Shown: positions 47,901 to 57,631 of the stretch, piece after piece
Position numbering within the stretch: position 1 is the stretch's first letter
Layout of the letters: every line of letters starts with the position of its first letter
NCBI RefSeq assembly: GCF_020193575.1
Contig: NZ_JADYVD010000022.1
Location: 43,976 to 107,975 of the forward strand
Direction: 5' to 3'
Origin: Ensifer sp. IC4062
Lineage (GTDB): Bacteria > Pseudomonadota > Alphaproteobacteria > Rhizobiales > Rhizobiaceae
DNA: 64,000 bases
Program-made: the position numbers and the translations under genes
The notes under the pieces: model-generated
Told to the model about the DNA's origin: nothing
Seen by the model: the letters and a program-made list of their open reading frames with translations, nothing else
Databases searched by the model: none

Positions 47901-49709
47901 GATCATCGCGACATCATCATCGACCCGAATCCGGATACCGATCTCTCCTTCGCCGAACGCAAGCGCATGTTCGCGCTTCCGCGCTCGAGCTGGCAGGACT
48001 ACGACCGCAAGGCGCTGTCTGAGGGAGCGATGATCATTTCGCGCGCCGAGAAATCCGTGACGCTGACGCCGGAGGCGATGGCGGCAATCGGCATCGAGAA
48101 GCAGAAGGCCACCCCCTTCGAGATCATGAACGCCATCCTTAAGAGCCCGGTCGACCTGCTCTGGTTCGGCGGCATCGGCACCTATGTGCGCGGCAGCAAC
48201 GAAACGGACGCCGAGGTCGGCGACCGCGCCAACGACGCGATCCGCGTCACAGCGGAAGAGGTGCGTGCCCGCGTGATCGGCGAAGGCGCCAATCTCGGCG
48301 TCACCCAGAAGGGGCGCATCGGCTTCTCGCTCGCCGGCGGGCGCTGCAATTCGGACGCGATCGACAATTCGGCCGGCGTCAATTCCTCCGACGTCGAGGT
48401 CAACATCAAGATCGCGCTTGCTTCGGCCATGCGGGACGGTCGTCTGACTAGGCCGAAGCGCAACACGCTTCTGGCGTCGATGACGGACGAGGTGGCGCAC
48501 CTCGTGCTGCGCAACAACTACCAGCAATCGCTGGCGATCTCGCTGACGGAAATGCAAGGGCTCCAGAACCGCACATCGCTTGCACGGCTGATGGCCCGGC
48601 TCGAGGCCGACGGCCACCTCAACCGCAAGGTCGAAACCCTGCCGACGGAACTCGCCATGAGCGAGCGATACCAGGCGGGCAAGCCGCTGACGCGCCCCGA
48701 GATCGGTGTGCTGCTCTCCTATGCGAAGCTCGTGCTGTTCGACGAGTTGATCGTCGGCGATCTACCGGACGATCCCTATTTCGCCGCGACGCTCGAGCGC
48801 TATTTCCCGGCAAAGATGCGCAAGACCTATGCCGAAGACATCCGCGGACATCGGCTCCGCCGTGAGATCATCGCGACGGTCCTCGGCAACGAGGTGATCA
48901 ACCGCGGTGGCCCCGCCTTCGTTTCCACCCTGACGGATACGACCGGCTTTCTTTCCAGCGACGTCGTCAAGGCAGCCGTGCTGGCGCTCGACGGCTTCGA
49001 CTTACAGCGGATTTACGGGGAGATCGACGCGCTCGACAACCGGATCAGCGGTGCTGTCCAGAACGCGCTTTACCAGGAAGTGAGCCGTATTTTCGCCCTC
49101 GTCACCGAAAAGGCTTTGCGCACGCGCGCCGCGACCGGGCCGGTTTCGGATGCGGTTTCGCGCCTGCGTGGCGGCTTGCAGAAGCTGCGCGGCACGATGC
49201 GTGCCGCGATTTCCAGAGAAAGCGCCGAAGAAGCACGATTGAAGGCCGCGATCTTCATCGAAAGCGGCGTACCGGCAAAGCTCGCGGAGGAAATTGCAGA
49301 ACTGTCACTGATGACCCTTGTGCCGGAGATCATGCAAATTTCCGCTGAGACAAAGGAAACGCTGAGCCGCACCGCGCAGAGTTATTTCACCGTGACGGAG
49401 AACCTCGGTATCAACCGGCTGCTCGCCGCTGCCGATCGGGTTCCCGCCACGGAGCAGTTCGAGGCGATGGCGCTTTCGCGCGCCGTCGCCGATATTGGCG
49501 TCGCAAGGCACGACATCACTATCGCGGCGCTCGTCGAGCAGAAGGGCGAACGCAATCCCGTGCTCGCTTGGCACGACAGCGATCGCCAACGGGTCTCTCG
49601 CGTCGGCGACCAGTTGAAGCTGCTCACCGAGAAGGGTGAGACGACACTCGCCAAGATTACCGTCGCCGCTGGCCTGCTCAACGACCTTGCACGCGCCAAG
49701 GCGAAATGA
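44922..49709 (+). CDS. gdhA: NAD-specific glutamate dehydrogenase, large (GDH-160 class)
   Basis: 1595 residues from ATG 44922 (GGGGAGAG upstream). Oxidative deamination of glutamate to 2-oxoglutarate and ammonia. N-terminal ACT-like regulatory region (ISIIAITERNMPFLYDSIM-like at about 88-106), then the catalytic core with VARGGLRWSDR near 797-807 and VGAKGGFYPK near residue 834, NAD region LWFGGIGTYVRG and VIGEGANLGVTQKGRI near 1110-1130, and a long helical C-terminal domain. Length fits the 150-180 kDa class found in proteobacteria. Monocistronic by spacing, with a hairpin after the stop. Named gdhB in some genera. Confidence 0.95.
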   Translation: MGVKYNPKRDRHIDAAKAAAEKIGAEALAPEILFGGASNDDLDLYTADMLALTAAYARKELARWDGGKPQVSVETVPGVAPGGTDVSIIAITERNMPFLYDSIMGEVTSTHRDIHLAIHPILVMEPGKPVKPFDPDEESDPAHRVSHIQIHLDKLAPLEARSLSKRIADVLEQVHQAVHDWPAMTALLNQAMGELEDYNASRKKSDRDEALAFLRWLRDNNFTFLGMREYTYSGKGDKATVERGKGRGLGLLSNPDVRVLRQGKDAVLTTPEIIAFLEGPEFLIVTKANVKSVVHRRAYMDYIGIKRFDASGNVVGELRIVGLFTSTAYTRQASEIPLLRHKIEKIIDYFGYDPQSHSGKMLANTLESYPRDDLFQIDVGLLAAFCEQINELSDRPRIRVLPRIDHFDRFVSVLVFVPREQYDSDVREKIGNYLKTAYDGRVSAYYPAFPEGGLARVHFIIGRYAGKTPRVPQTKLEEAVRGIVTRWTDRFNLLARKDGIEISVGEAYQAAFTPAEAYDDLHDIAACKVDDPIRISFYHKQQERPDTLELKIFHAEDPVSLSRRVPLLENLGFRVISEQTYDIGVSSHSEEQRLVVLHDMELVHRDGHALNLAKTGQALEEAFLAAWNGTTEDDNFNRLILLAGLTAREVTVLRAYARYLRQAGITYSQGYIADTLNKYPEIAADIFRLFTARMDPKTEVKARTKKSNALLSNIEEALSAVPSLDEDRILRRYVNVIQSTLRTNYFQRDGDGKPRTVLAFKLDPKQLDGLPEPRPFREIFVYGTEVEGVHLRFGKVARGGLRWSDRAQDYRTEVLGLVKAQQVKNAVIVPVGAKGGFYPKQLPVGGTRDEIFKAGTEAYKTYIRTLLSVTDNIVGQDVVPPADTLRLDGDDPYFVVAADKGTATFSDTANALAQEAGFWLDDAFASGGSAGYDHKKMGITARGAWEAVKRHFREMDINIQTTPFTVAGVGDMSGDVFGNGMLLSEKIRLIAAFDHRDIIIDPNPDTDLSFAERKRMFALPRSSWQDYDRKALSEGAMIISRAEKSVTLTPEAMAAIGIEKQKATPFEIMNAILKSPVDLLWFGGIGTYVRGSNETDAEVGDRANDAIRVTAEEVRARVIGEGANLGVTQKGRIGFSLAGGRCNSDAIDNSAGVNSSDVEVNIKIALASAMRDGRLTRPKRNTLLASMTDEVAHLVLRNNYQQSLAISLTEMQGLQNRTSLARLMARLEADGHLNRKVETLPTELAMSERYQAGKPLTRPEIGVLLSYAKLVLFDELIVGDLPDDPYFAATLERYFPAKMRKTYAEDIRGHRLRREIIATVLGNEVINRGGPAFVSTLTDTTGFLSSDVVKAAVLALDGFDLQRIYGEIDALDNRISGAVQNALYQEVSRIFALVTEKALRTRAATGPVSDAVSRLRGGLQKLRGTMRAAISRESAEEARLKAAIFIESGVPAKLAEEIAELSLMTLVPEIMQISAETKETLSRTAQSYFTVTENLGINRLLAAADRVPATEQFEAMALSRAVADIGVARHDITIAALVEQKGERNPVLAWHDSDRQRVSRVGDQLKLLTEKGETTLAKITVAAGLLNDLARAKAK

Positions 49710-49711
49710 CA

Positions 49712-49743
49712 CAGTCCGTCCGGGCAATCGGCCCGGAGGACTG
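49712..49743 (+). terminator. Hairpin after the glutamate dehydrogenase gene
   Basis: CAGTCC-G-TCCGGGC / GCCCGGA-GGACTG: 13 pairs with one bulged G and a 5-base loop, starting 3 bp after the stop. No clear U-run, so termination may be partial or Rho-aided. Confidence 0.65.
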
Positions 49744-49831
49744 ATTCCGCTTGGGGTTTAAAACGCGCTTTCAACGCGTTACCGGCCCTCGCCTAACAGT
49801 CGGCGAGGGCCGATAAATTCCGGGAGGGGAA

Positions 49832-51220
49832 ATGGACGTTACGGCCGACGCGAGAGAGCAGCCCAGGGCGTCACGCCTCGGCATTATCGGCTGGATGCTG
49901 TTCGACTGGGCCGCGCAGCCTTTCTTCACCGTCATTACGACTTTCATCTTCGCGCCCTATTTCGTTTCCCGACTGACGGCCGACCATGTGCACGGGCAGG
50001 CGGTCTGGGGCTATACGCTCACTGTCTCGGGCATCATCATTGCGGTTCTTTCCCCGGTGCTCGGCGCGATCGCTGATGCGACCGGACCGCGCAAGCCCTG
50101 GATCGGCTTTTTCGCCGCCATCAAGATCGTCTCGCTCGGCATGCTGTGGTTCGCCGCACCGGGCTCGCCGATCCTCTATCCCGCAATTTTCCTCGCTCTG
50201 GCGACCGTTGCCGCCGAATTTTCGATTGTCTTCAACGATTCGATGATGACGCGGCTGGTGAGCGAGAGGGAGGTTGGCCGCATCTCGAATATTGCCTGGG
50301 GGCTCGGATATCTCGGAGGCATGATCGTCCTGATCGTCGTCGTTGCGCTCATTGCCGGAAACCCCGCAACGGGCAAGACGGCGCTCGGCATCGACCCGAT
50401 TTTCGGCCTCGATCCCGCCACGGGAGAAGATGCCCGCATCACCGGGCCGATCTCGGCTGCCTGGTACCTGATATTCGTCCTGCCGATGTTCTTCTTCACG
50501 CCAGACGCGACGAGGGCCGCGGTGCCGTTGTGCAGGGCCGTCTCCGTTGGTCTTTCGGAGCTGCAAGGCACGCTCGGGGAATTGAAGCAAAGGCCCGGGA
50601 TACTGCGCTTCCTCGTCGCCCGGATGATCTTTCAGGACGGAGTGAATGGTCTGCTAGCGCTCGGCGGCACCTTCGCGGCCGGAATGTTTGCCTGGCAGAC
50701 GATGGAACTAGGCATTTACGGCATCATCCTCAACGTCGTCGCGATCGGCGGCTGCCTCAGTGCGAGCTGGCTCGATGCGCGGCTCGGCTCGAAGACAATT
50801 GTGGTTGCGAGCCTCGTCTGTCTCACCATCGCCACGCTCGGCATCGTCTCGACCGGGCCCGGCTTCACGCTGTTTGGGCTGCTGACGCTTCCGACAGAAG
50901 ACTCCGGTGGCCCCTTCGGCACGGCGGCGGAAAAGGCCTACATTCTCTACGGCCTCCTGGTCGGCATCGCTTTCGGACCGGTTCAGGCCTCGTCCCGTTC
51001 CTATCTCGCCCGCAGCGTCGCGATTGAGGAAGCCGGCCGCTATTTCGGCCTCTATGCGCTTTCCGGACGGGCGACCTCGTTCCTTGCTCCAGCCTCCGTC
51101 GCAACAATCACGGTCATGGCCGATTCCGCGCGCATCGGCATGTTGGCGCTGGTCGCCTTCCTCGCCATTGGCCTCTTCATTCTTCTGAAAACGCCCTATC
51201 CGGCACATCGCCCGGCATGA
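49832..51220 (+). CDS. UMF1-family MFS transporter
   Basis: 462 residues with about twelve hydrophobic segments. N-terminal GWMLFDWAAQPFFTVITTFI then FAPYFVS and GAIADATGPRKPWIGFFA are typical of the UMF1 (Atg22-like) branch of the major facilitator superfamily. ATG 49832 follows GGGAGGGG. Substrate unknown; Atg22 exports vacuolar amino acids, but bacterial members are uncharacterised. Single gene followed by a bidirectional terminator. Confidence 0.9.
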   Translation: MDVTADAREQPRASRLGIIGWMLFDWAAQPFFTVITTFIFAPYFVSRLTADHVHGQAVWGYTLTVSGIIIAVLSPVLGAIADATGPRKPWIGFFAAIKIVSLGMLWFAAPGSPILYPAIFLALATVAAEFSIVFNDSMMTRLVSEREVGRISNIAWGLGYLGGMIVLIVVVALIAGNPATGKTALGIDPIFGLDPATGEDARITGPISAAWYLIFVLPMFFFTPDATRAAVPLCRAVSVGLSELQGTLGELKQRPGILRFLVARMIFQDGVNGLLALGGTFAAGMFAWQTMELGIYGIILNVVAIGGCLSASWLDARLGSKTIVVASLVCLTIATLGIVSTGPGFTLFGLLTLPTEDSGGPFGTAAEKAYILYGLLVGIAFGPVQASSRSYLARSVAIEEAGRYFGLYALSGRATSFLAPASVATITVMADSARIGMLALVAFLAIGLFILLKTPYPAHRPA

Positions 51221-51222
51221 AA

Positions 51223-51253
51223 AACCCGCCGCGAGGGCTTTTCGCGGCGGGTT
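51223..51253. terminator. Bidirectional terminator between the UMF1 gene and purH
   Basis: Twelve-pair stem AACCCGCCGCGA / TCGCGGCGGGTT with a 7-base loop between convergent genes; A-rich on the left so that purH transcripts end in U residues. Confidence 0.88.
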
Positions 51254-51275
51254 CGCAAACAGGCCGTCGCTCCGC

Positions 51276-52886
51276 TCAATGCCGGAAATGACGCATGCCG
51301 GTGAACACCATGGCAACGTTGTGCTCGTTTGCCGCGGCAATCACCTCTTCGTCACGCATCGAGCCGCCCGGCTGGATGACGGCGGTGGCGCCGGCGGCGA
51401 TCGCCGACAGGAGGCCGTCGGCGAAGGGCAGAAAAGCTTCCGATGCGACAGCCGAACCGCGCGTCAGCGGTTCGGCGAGACCGAGCGCCTTGGCGGCTTC
51501 CTCCGCCTTGATGGCGGCGATGCGGGCGGAATCGACGCGGCTCATCTGGCCTGCGCCGATACCGGCCGTCCGGCCGTCCTTGGCATAGACGATCGCGTTC
51601 GACTTGACGTGCTTCGCCACCTTGAAGGCAAATTTCATGTCTTCGAGCTCCTGCGCCGTCGGTGCGCGCTTTGTCACGACCTTGAGTTCGAGATCTTCGA
51701 CCATACCGTTGTCGCGCGTCTGGACGAGCAGGCCGCCGGCGACCGTCTTTGCGGAAAGACCCGGGACGCGTGGATCCGGCAAGCCGCCGGTTGCAAGCAG
51801 CCGAAGGTTCGGCTTGCGCGCGATGATCGCCTTCGCCTCGTCACTGACCGACGGCGCGATGATGACTTCGGTGAAGAGCTTGACGATCTCGCCGGCGGTC
51901 TCGGCATCGAGCTCCTGGTTGAGCGCGATGATACCGCCGAAGGCCGAGGTGGAATCGCAGGCGAGTGCCCGGCGGTAGGCTTCCGCGAGCGACGGCGCGG
52001 TCGCGACGCCGCAGGGGTTGGCATGCTTGATGATGGCGCAGGCCGGCGCCTTCTCCGGCAGGAACTCGGCCACGAGCTCGAAGGCGGCGTCGGTGTCGTT
52101 GATGTTGTTGTAGGAGAGCTGCTTGCCCTGCAGCAGGGTGGCGGTTGCAACACCCGGGCGGTTTTCGCCGCTCACGTAGAAGCCCGCCTTCTGATGCGGG
52201 TTTTCGCCGTAGCGCATCTCCTCCTTGAGTACGCCGCCAATTACGCGATGGCGCGGCATCGGCGTATCGAGAACGTCCGCGAACCAGTTGGAAATCGCAG
52301 CATCGTAGGCCGCCGTGCGGGCATAGGCCTTTGCTGCCATTTTCTGGCGGAAGGCATAGCGCGTCGTACCGCCGGCGATCTCGTCGAGGAGGGGCGCGTA
52401 GTCGGCAGGATCGGTAACGATGGTGACGTAGGCATGGTTCTTCGCCGACGCCCGGATCATCGCCGGACCGCCGATGTCTATGTTCTCGACCGTCGTCGGA
52501 TAATCGCCGCCCTTAGCGCGAACCTCCTCGAATGGATAGAGATTGATTACGGCGAGATCGATCGCGGTGATGCCGTGCTTGCCCATCGCCGCCGCGTGCT
52601 CGGCGTCGTCGCGAATGGCGAGCAGGCCGCCATGAACACCCGGATGAAGCGTCTTGACGCGGCCGTCCATGACTTCCGGAAAGCCGGTGAGTTCAGAAAC
52701 GTCGCTGACCGGGAGCCCGGCGTCCGACAGTGCCTTGTGGGTGCCGCCGGTCGAAACAAGGCGCACGCCCTTTTCGTGAAGAGCACGTGCGAGTTCGACA
52801 ATGCCGGTCTTGTCGGAAACCGAGAGGAGGGCGGTTCGGATCCGGACTTCGTCCGGGGCGGGGATTTTCTTGGAGGCGACAGCCAT
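51276..52886 (-). CDS. purH: Bifunctional AICAR transformylase / IMP cyclohydrolase
   Basis: 536 residues from ATG 52886 (AAGGAG upstream). The last two steps of purine synthesis. N-terminal cyclohydrolase domain of MGS fold ([53 protein letters not shown]) and C-terminal transformylase domain ([27 protein letters not shown]). Normal length. Neighbours (heparinase-like, rsmB, htpX) keep the order I recall for rhizobia. Confidence 0.97.
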   Translation of the reverse strand: MAVASKKIPAPDEVRIRTALLSVSDKTGIVELARALHEKGVRLVSTGGTHKALSDAGLPVSDVSELTGFPEVMDGRVKTLHPGVHGGLLAIRDDAEHAAAMGKHGITAIDLAVINLYPFEEVRAKGGDYPTTVENIDIGGPAMIRASAKNHAYVTIVTDPADYAPLLDEIAGGTTRYAFRQKMAAKAYARTAAYDAAISNWFADVLDTPMPRHRVIGGVLKEEMRYGENPHQKAGFYVSGENRPGVATATLLQGKQLSYNNINDTDAAFELVAEFLPEKAPACAIIKHANPCGVATAPSLAEAYRRALACDSTSAFGGIIALNQELDAETAGEIVKLFTEVIIAPSVSDEAKAIIARKPNLRLLATGGLPDPRVPGLSAKTVAGGLLVQTRDNGMVEDLELKVVTKRAPTAQELEDMKFAFKVAKHVKSNAIVYAKDGRTAGIGAGQMSRVDSARIAAIKAEEAAKALGLAEPLTRGSAVASEAFLPFADGLLSAIAAGATAVIQPGGSMRDEEVIAAANEHNVAMVFTGMRHFRH

Positions 52887-53009
52887 CAACCATGCTCCTT
52901 TGGCGGCGCCGGACGCCCGGGAGAAAGGTGCCGGCGATTGGGATGGCTGCCCGTTAGCATAGCTTGCCCCGTGAAGGAACCTTCGGCACCGCCAGGAGCG
53001 GAAAATAGG

Positions 53010-53034
53010 CTAAGTCCTAGGCTCAGGACCTAGC
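53010..53034 (-). terminator. Terminator of the heparinase-like gene
   Basis: Read on the minus strand: GCTA-G-GTCCT / AGGAC-T-TAGC around GAGCCT, nine pairs plus one mismatch, overlapping the stop codon, followed by CTATTTTCC. Confidence 0.6.
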
Positions 53035-54715
53035 CCTCGCGGGTAAGGGTCCATTGGATTTCCGGCTGTGCAGCAACGTCGAAGATGATGGCTATCTGCG
53101 ACGAGGCCCGTATGCCCGAGGGATCGGCGAAGAAGATATCCTCCTCGATCGCCAACTCCCCGTCCCGGCAGGCGAAAAGCCAGGCTTCACCATCGGGCGC
53201 CGCCAGATAGATCTCGCTGTCGCTCGCCCGCCGCATCGCGATCGCCGGGTGGATGTGAAAGCGGGCGACGACACTGGCGGCGCTGGCCGCATCTGGATCA
53301 CCGCCATCCCCTCGCGAAAGGCGATCGCGGCCACGAAGCAGCCGGCCTCCGTTCAAGACACTGATATCGCGTTCGTGAAGCAGGCCGAAGGAGGCTAGAT
53401 AGCCGTCGTGCCTGGCCCAGACGGACTCGATACGGCCCGGCTCATCCCTTCGCTCGACCAACACCTTCGAGACCCCGGACGTCATGATCGGACCCAAGAA
53501 ACGCGATTGGGAAAAGCGGCACGAGGACGTATCGTTGACCGTCACCGTGGAATGGGCGGCGGTCGCCCGGGCCATCTGGCGAAATCGCTCGCCCGCAAAC
53601 TTCGGTGCACCGGAGTTGATAACGAAGCGGTTCCTGCCCGACGACATCTCGAAGGAGAGGCAGCCCGCATGCGCACTGCGCGAAAGGTCGATCGAAAGCG
53701 GGCACCCGGTATCCACGATGACGACTGTTTCACCGAGCGACAGGCGCTCATAATGGGCATGGGGCAGCGAGTGGAACGGCTCGCCGGCCGTTTCGTCATA
53801 CCGCAGCACCGAGGCGAGTTCGTGCGCCAAAACGGAGGTCGCGCCGTTGAAAAGCGCGAGTTCGCCACCCTGGTGACGGAAGAAGCGCAAGGCCGGATAC
53901 ATCCGGTCGATGCAGGGAATGAGCCGCGACGGCACATCGTGGCCAAGATTGACATAGGTTTGCCGGAGCGGCAGCAAATCGAGCAAGAGCTCGAGTCCCG
54001 CCCTGGGGCTGCGCGAGGAATGGGCCCCGTCCGGCAGGATCTGACGATCGAGTTCCAGATCGAGATTACGGGAGGCCTTGCGGATGGCGGGAGGCGACGC
54101 CGGCATCGACACGGATGCCATGGCGAGCGCCATGCGTACGCGAAGGCGCGCCTCACCGTCGCAGACCGTATCCGCAATGTGCCGAAGGTAACGAACCTGG
54201 AAAGCCAGGCTTTTCAAGAAGCGGCGGTAGAACCCGTGTTCGGCGTTTCTGAGCACTACTGGCGAATGCGACAGCCATGCGATGATGCGCTGGGCGATCA
54301 CATCGGCTTCCCAGGAGATGCCGCCGATGGTGCGGCCATGGCTGCCAATCCAATCGTCGACGATCTGCCGGAGCCTGACGTAGCCGGCATCGTCGCGGAT
54401 CGCGCGCAGATGCCGCAGCCAGCCGAAGGAATGGAGCCGGGCCGCAAACTCGTGCGACGGCAAATCGATCTCGAAGGGGGAGTCGCCTTCGGTATCGAGC
54501 ACGCGGCCGGCAAGCGGGAAGCGGCCCGCAAGAATCTCTTCGGCAACGAAGGGATCGATCGCCCTCAGGTCGGTCGGCGCTACGATCAGCCGGTCCGGTG
54601 TCGATCCGGCGAAGCGCATCGCCGTCAGGCGACCGAGCGCGATGCGGCGCGAAAATCGGCGCCAGCCTTCCCGCAGATACAGGTAAAGAAGCCTTTGCTT
54701 ACCGGAAAACACCAT
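53030..54715 (-). CDS. Heparinase II/III-family protein
   Basis: 561 residues. Alpha-helical toroid N-terminal half (FGWLRHLRAIRDDAGYVRLR; ISWEADVIAQRIIAWL) and a beta-rich C-terminal heparinase II/III domain (HYERLSLGETVVIVDTGCP; HSTVTVNDTSSCRF). No signal peptide, so the true substrate is not an extracellular glycosaminoglycan; the alphaproteobacterial version is conserved between rsmB and purH and has no known function. ATG 54715 has only a weak ribosome site. It is 421 bp downstream of rsmB on the same strand, with dispersed repeats between. Confidence 0.88.
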   Translation of the reverse strand: MVFSGKQRLLYLYLREGWRRFSRRIALGRLTAMRFAGSTPDRLIVAPTDLRAIDPFVAEEILAGRFPLAGRVLDTEGDSPFEIDLPSHEFAARLHSFGWLRHLRAIRDDAGYVRLRQIVDDWIGSHGRTIGGISWEADVIAQRIIAWLSHSPVVLRNAEHGFYRRFLKSLAFQVRYLRHIADTVCDGEARLRVRMALAMASVSMPASPPAIRKASRNLDLELDRQILPDGAHSSRSPRAGLELLLDLLPLRQTYVNLGHDVPSRLIPCIDRMYPALRFFRHQGGELALFNGATSVLAHELASVLRYDETAGEPFHSLPHAHYERLSLGETVVIVDTGCPLSIDLSRSAHAGCLSFEMSSGRNRFVINSGAPKFAGERFRQMARATAAHSTVTVNDTSSCRFSQSRFLGPIMTSGVSKVLVERRDEPGRIESVWARHDGYLASFGLLHERDISVLNGGRLLRGRDRLSRGDGGDPDAASAASVVARFHIHPAIAMRRASDSEIYLAAPDGEAWLFACRDGELAIEEDIFFADPSGIRASSQIAIIFDVAAQPEIQWTLTREG

Positions 54716-54778
54716 CAGCGCCCGTCGGTTTCCTTATTCCTGCAACGGACCCTTTCGAAGCGCCTGAGGCCACTGCAT

Positions 54779-54875
54779 GTGTCCTTAATCGGCTCCGATT
54801 TATGGACAGGAACACACAGCAATTCCAAGTGCCACAGCGACCCTTGGCGTCCGGAAAACGTACGGTGCTGGAGCG
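54779..54875 (+). repeat. Dispersed intergenic repeat, degenerate copy A
   Basis: Contains CTTAATCGGCTCCGAT, CAGCAATTCCAAGTGCCAC, AGCGACCCTTGGCGTC and an imperfect return arm to about 54875. Same layout as copies B and C, in + orientation. The surrounding 54716-55136 region has no gene. Confidence 0.6.
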
Positions 54876-55037
54876 CATGCCCGGCTTGCGCCAGAATCCC
54901 TTTCCAGCAGATGGTGCCGGAAAGATCATTAAACTTTTATCAATCCTGTAACTATTGATAGGCCGACGGGCCGACAGCGTCAATTGTCGCGTCAAAACAG
55001 TCTGTTGACGGCGGCTATTGCGCCAACTCGGGCGGCT

Positions 55038-55145
55038 CCCTACAGCGCCGTGCGTGCAGTCGGACGCACGAAGGTCGCTGTAGCAACTTTGAATTGCTGC
55101 ATGATGTTGTCCCTAAGACGTTTCCGATTTAAGGAATCATGCAGT
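55038..55145 (-). repeat. Dispersed intergenic repeat, copy B
   Basis: On the minus strand: CTTAAATCGG, ATGCAGCAATTCAAAGTTGC, CTACAGCGACCTTCGTGCGTC, then the inverted GACGCAC...GGCGCTGTAG arm, so the element ends in a long hairpin. It overlaps the rsmB 5'-distal end only by a few bases around 55137-55145. Confidence 0.7.
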
Positions 55146-56555
55146 AGCGCGCTTGCGGCGAAGCACTGCAGCATAAAAACCGTCGAGCCCCCCTGAAAAG
55201 GGTGCTGCAAGCGGCAGCATGGCGGGCGTTGTGCGAAACTCGCCGCGCTCTGTGATTGCCTCGCCGAGCCCCGGCCAATCGGAGGCAATGATGGGCACGC
55301 GCTCATAATCCGCGCCATCGCCGACGACACGTGCAACAACGTCCTCCCCTTCGCGCGGGTCGAGCGAGCAATTGGAAAAGACTACCAGCCCACCGGGCTT
55401 CACCACGGTCAACGCGTGACGGAGCAACCGCTCCTGCAGCCCCGCGAGCTTCTCGACATCCTCCGGCCCCTTCGTCCAGAGCACATCCGGATGGCGGCGT
55501 GTCGTTCCCGTGGAAGAGCAAGGGGCGTCGAGCAATGCCGCATCGAAGAGCTCCTCCGGCTGGAAGTCCGCCATGTCGACTTCCTTCGTCTGGGCCTCGA
55601 GGCCAAGCCGCGCGAGGTTGGCCTTCAGACGCCGCAAGCGGCTGGACGACTGATCGAGCGCCGTCACTTTTGCTCCGGCAAGGATAAGCTGTGCCGTCTT
55701 GCCACCCGGTGCCGCGCAGAGGTCGACGACGCTCTTGCCGGCGAGGTCGCCAAAGAGGCGCGCCGGAATGGAGGCAGCCGCATCCTGGACCCACCACTCT
55801 CCCTCTGAAAACCCCGGCAACGCCGGAATGGCGCCCGAGAAAGTTCCAAGCCTAACGGAGCCGGTCGGAAGAACCTTGCCGCCAAGGCGCTCGGCCCAGG
55901 CGGCCGGGTCGGACTTCACCGACAGATCGATCGCGGCCGGAATTTCTTGCGCCGCGCATATGCGCTCGCCCTGTTCCCGGCCGTAGTGGGCCACGAGCCG
56001 TTCGTAAAACCAGCCGGGCATCGCCGGAATGGCCTTCACCTTGTCGAGAATGGCGACTTTTTCGCGCGAGAGTCGGCGAAGAACCGCATTGACGAGGCTC
56101 GCGAAGCGGCGATTGCGCGGATCGGCCTGCGCCTGCTCCACGGCGAGGTCGACGGCGGAATGATCCGGGATATCGAGATAGAGAATTTGCGCTGCGGCAA
56201 CCGTCAGCACGTGGTCGAGCGCACGTGCCCCCTCCGGCAGCGGCGTTTGCAGCAGAGAGTTGATTGCAGCCTGAATGCGCGGCAGGTGCCGAAGCGCCGA
56301 ATTGAGGATGGCGCGTACGAGTGCACGATCGGCATCATTGAGTTCGCGATAAGCTGGATTGCCATGCTCCTGGTCCAGCATTCCATCGAGGGAGGTTTTC
56401 CGGTCGACGACGGCTGCCAGGATCTTGGTGGCCGCCTGACGGCTCTTCAGACCCGGCTTCTCTGGTATTGCTCCAGCGCTGCGCTGCGCCGCCTTCGGCG
56501 GCGTCTTGTGAGCTCGGGTTCGTTTCGGGCGTGAATCGTTCTTGTCTTCGGGCAT
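55137..56555 (-). CDS. rsmB: 16S rRNA m5C967 methyltransferase RsmB
   Basis: 472 residues. N-terminal NusB-like RNA-binding domain (about 35-170; RQAATKILAAVVDRKTSLDG) and C-terminal SAM methyltransferase domain: CAAPGGKTAQL near 280, DAPCSSTGTTRRHPD near 345 and FSNCSLDPREGED near 393, giving the two conserved cysteines of m5C RNA methyltransferases. A Lys/Arg-rich N-terminal tail of about 35 residues is typical for rhizobia. Its ATG at 56555 shares bases with the htpX stop, so the two are coupled. Confidence 0.94.
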   Translation of the reverse strand: MPEDKNDSRPKRTRAHKTPPKAAQRSAGAIPEKPGLKSRQAATKILAAVVDRKTSLDGMLDQEHGNPAYRELNDADRALVRAILNSALRHLPRIQAAINSLLQTPLPEGARALDHVLTVAAAQILYLDIPDHSAVDLAVEQAQADPRNRRFASLVNAVLRRLSREKVAILDKVKAIPAMPGWFYERLVAHYGREQGERICAAQEIPAAIDLSVKSDPAAWAERLGGKVLPTGSVRLGTFSGAIPALPGFSEGEWWVQDAAASIPARLFGDLAGKSVVDLCAAPGGKTAQLILAGAKVTALDQSSSRLRRLKANLARLGLEAQTKEVDMADFQPEELFDAALLDAPCSSTGTTRRHPDVLWTKGPEDVEKLAGLQERLLRHALTVVKPGGLVVFSNCSLDPREGEDVVARVVGDGADYERVPIIASDWPGLGEAITERGEFRTTPAMLPLAAPFSGGLDGFYAAVLRRKRATA

Positions 56556-57514
56556 CAGGACCAGGGACCTTTGGGCGGTTCGGAACCACCGCGACCCCAG
56601 CCGGTTTTCGGGACAGAGCGCGATTTGCGCACGGAGTTATCAGCGCGAACCGGCGGCGTCGAGCCCATCTGCATCCCGCGCGCCATCTCCTCCAGCGCGG
56701 CAACGCGATTTTCGGTGCTCGGATGGGTCGAGAAGAGATTGTCCATCCGTTCCCCGGAAAGCGGATTGATGATGAACATATGCGCGGTCGCCGGATTGCG
56801 CTCGGCGTCGTCATTGTGGATCACATGAGCGGCGCCGGCGATTTTCTGGAGTGCCGAGGAAAGCCAGAGCGGATTGCCGCAGATTTCCGCGCCGCGCCGG
56901 TCGGCGGAATATTCGCGGGTGCGGCTGATCGCCATCTGCACCAGCATTGCCGCGAGCGGCGCGACGATCATCGCAACAAGGACGCCGATGAAGCCGAGCG
57001 GATTGTTGTTGTCGCGGTTACCGCCGAAGAAGAAGGCGAAGTTGCCGAGCATCGAAATCGCGCCGGCGAGTGTGGCCGTCAGCGTCATCGTCAAGGTGTC
57101 GCGATACTGAATATGCGCAAGCTCATGCGCCATGACGCCGGCGACTTCCTCATGGGAAAGCGAGTGCAGGAGGCCCGTGGAGGCAGCAACCGCGGCATTC
57201 TCAGGGTTGCGGCCGGTGGCAAAGGCGTTCGGCTGCGGACTGTCGATGACATAGACACGCGGCATCGGCAAACCGGCATTCTGCGCCAGATCCCGGACGA
57301 TTCCGTAATATTCTGGCGCGGTGCGTTCATCCACCTCCTGGGCGCGGTACATCCTTAAGACCATGCGATCGGAATTCCAGTAGGAGAAGAAGTTCATGCC
57401 GGCGGCCACGACCAGGGCGATCATCATGCCGCCACGGCCGCCGATGGCGTAGCCGACGGCCATGAAGAGAACGGTCATAACGGCAAGCAGCATTGCGGTG
57501 CGCATGAGGTTCAT
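56555..57514 (-). CDS. htpX: Membrane zinc protease HtpX
   Basis: 319 residues from ATG 57514 (GGAGC upstream). M48 heat-shock protease of the inner membrane: two N-terminal helices (about 5-45), active-site [13 protein letters not shown] with HELAH at 130-134, two further hydrophobic segments (143-200), and [13 protein letters not shown] with the third zinc ligand Glu. This copy is complete and keeps its own start. A 495-bp direct duplication places a second, in-frame copy of residues 1-126 upstream, so an alternative 484-residue product starting at 58009 is also open. Confidence 0.93.
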   Translation of the reverse strand: MNLMRTAMLLAVMTVLFMAVGYAIGGRGGMMIALVVAAGMNFFSYWNSDRMVLRMYRAQEVDERTAPEYYGIVRDLAQNAGLPMPRVYVIDSPQPNAFATGRNPENAAVAASTGLLHSLSHEEVAGVMAHELAHIQYRDTLTMTLTATLAGAISMLGNFAFFFGGNRDNNNPLGFIGVLVAMIVAPLAAMLVQMAISRTREYSADRRGAEICGNPLWLSSALQKIAGAAHVIHNDDAERNPATAHMFIINPLSGERMDNLFSTHPSTENRVAALEEMARGMQMGSTPPVRADNSVRKSRSVPKTGWGRGGSEPPKGPWS

Positions 57515-57599
57515 GGAAGAGCTCCAGGCATATCCGTGTCGTTCAGCGATTGCATGAAAAGTGTTTGCAGCCGCTTTCGTTCCGTCCAGCTCGCCCGAA

Positions 57600-57615
57600 C
57601 GTTTCACGTGAATCA
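57600..57615. other. parS-like 16-mer (duplicate at 58095-58110)
   Basis: CGTTTCACGTGAATCA, 14 of 16 positions of TGTTTCACGTGAAACA, in the htpX upstream region; present twice because of the 495-bp duplication. Confidence 0.35.
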
Positions 57616-57631
57616 GGGTTTCCGTTCGAAT

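Noticed and set aside
51279..53033. 584-codon open frame opposite purH
   Set aside because: Antisense shadow of purH.
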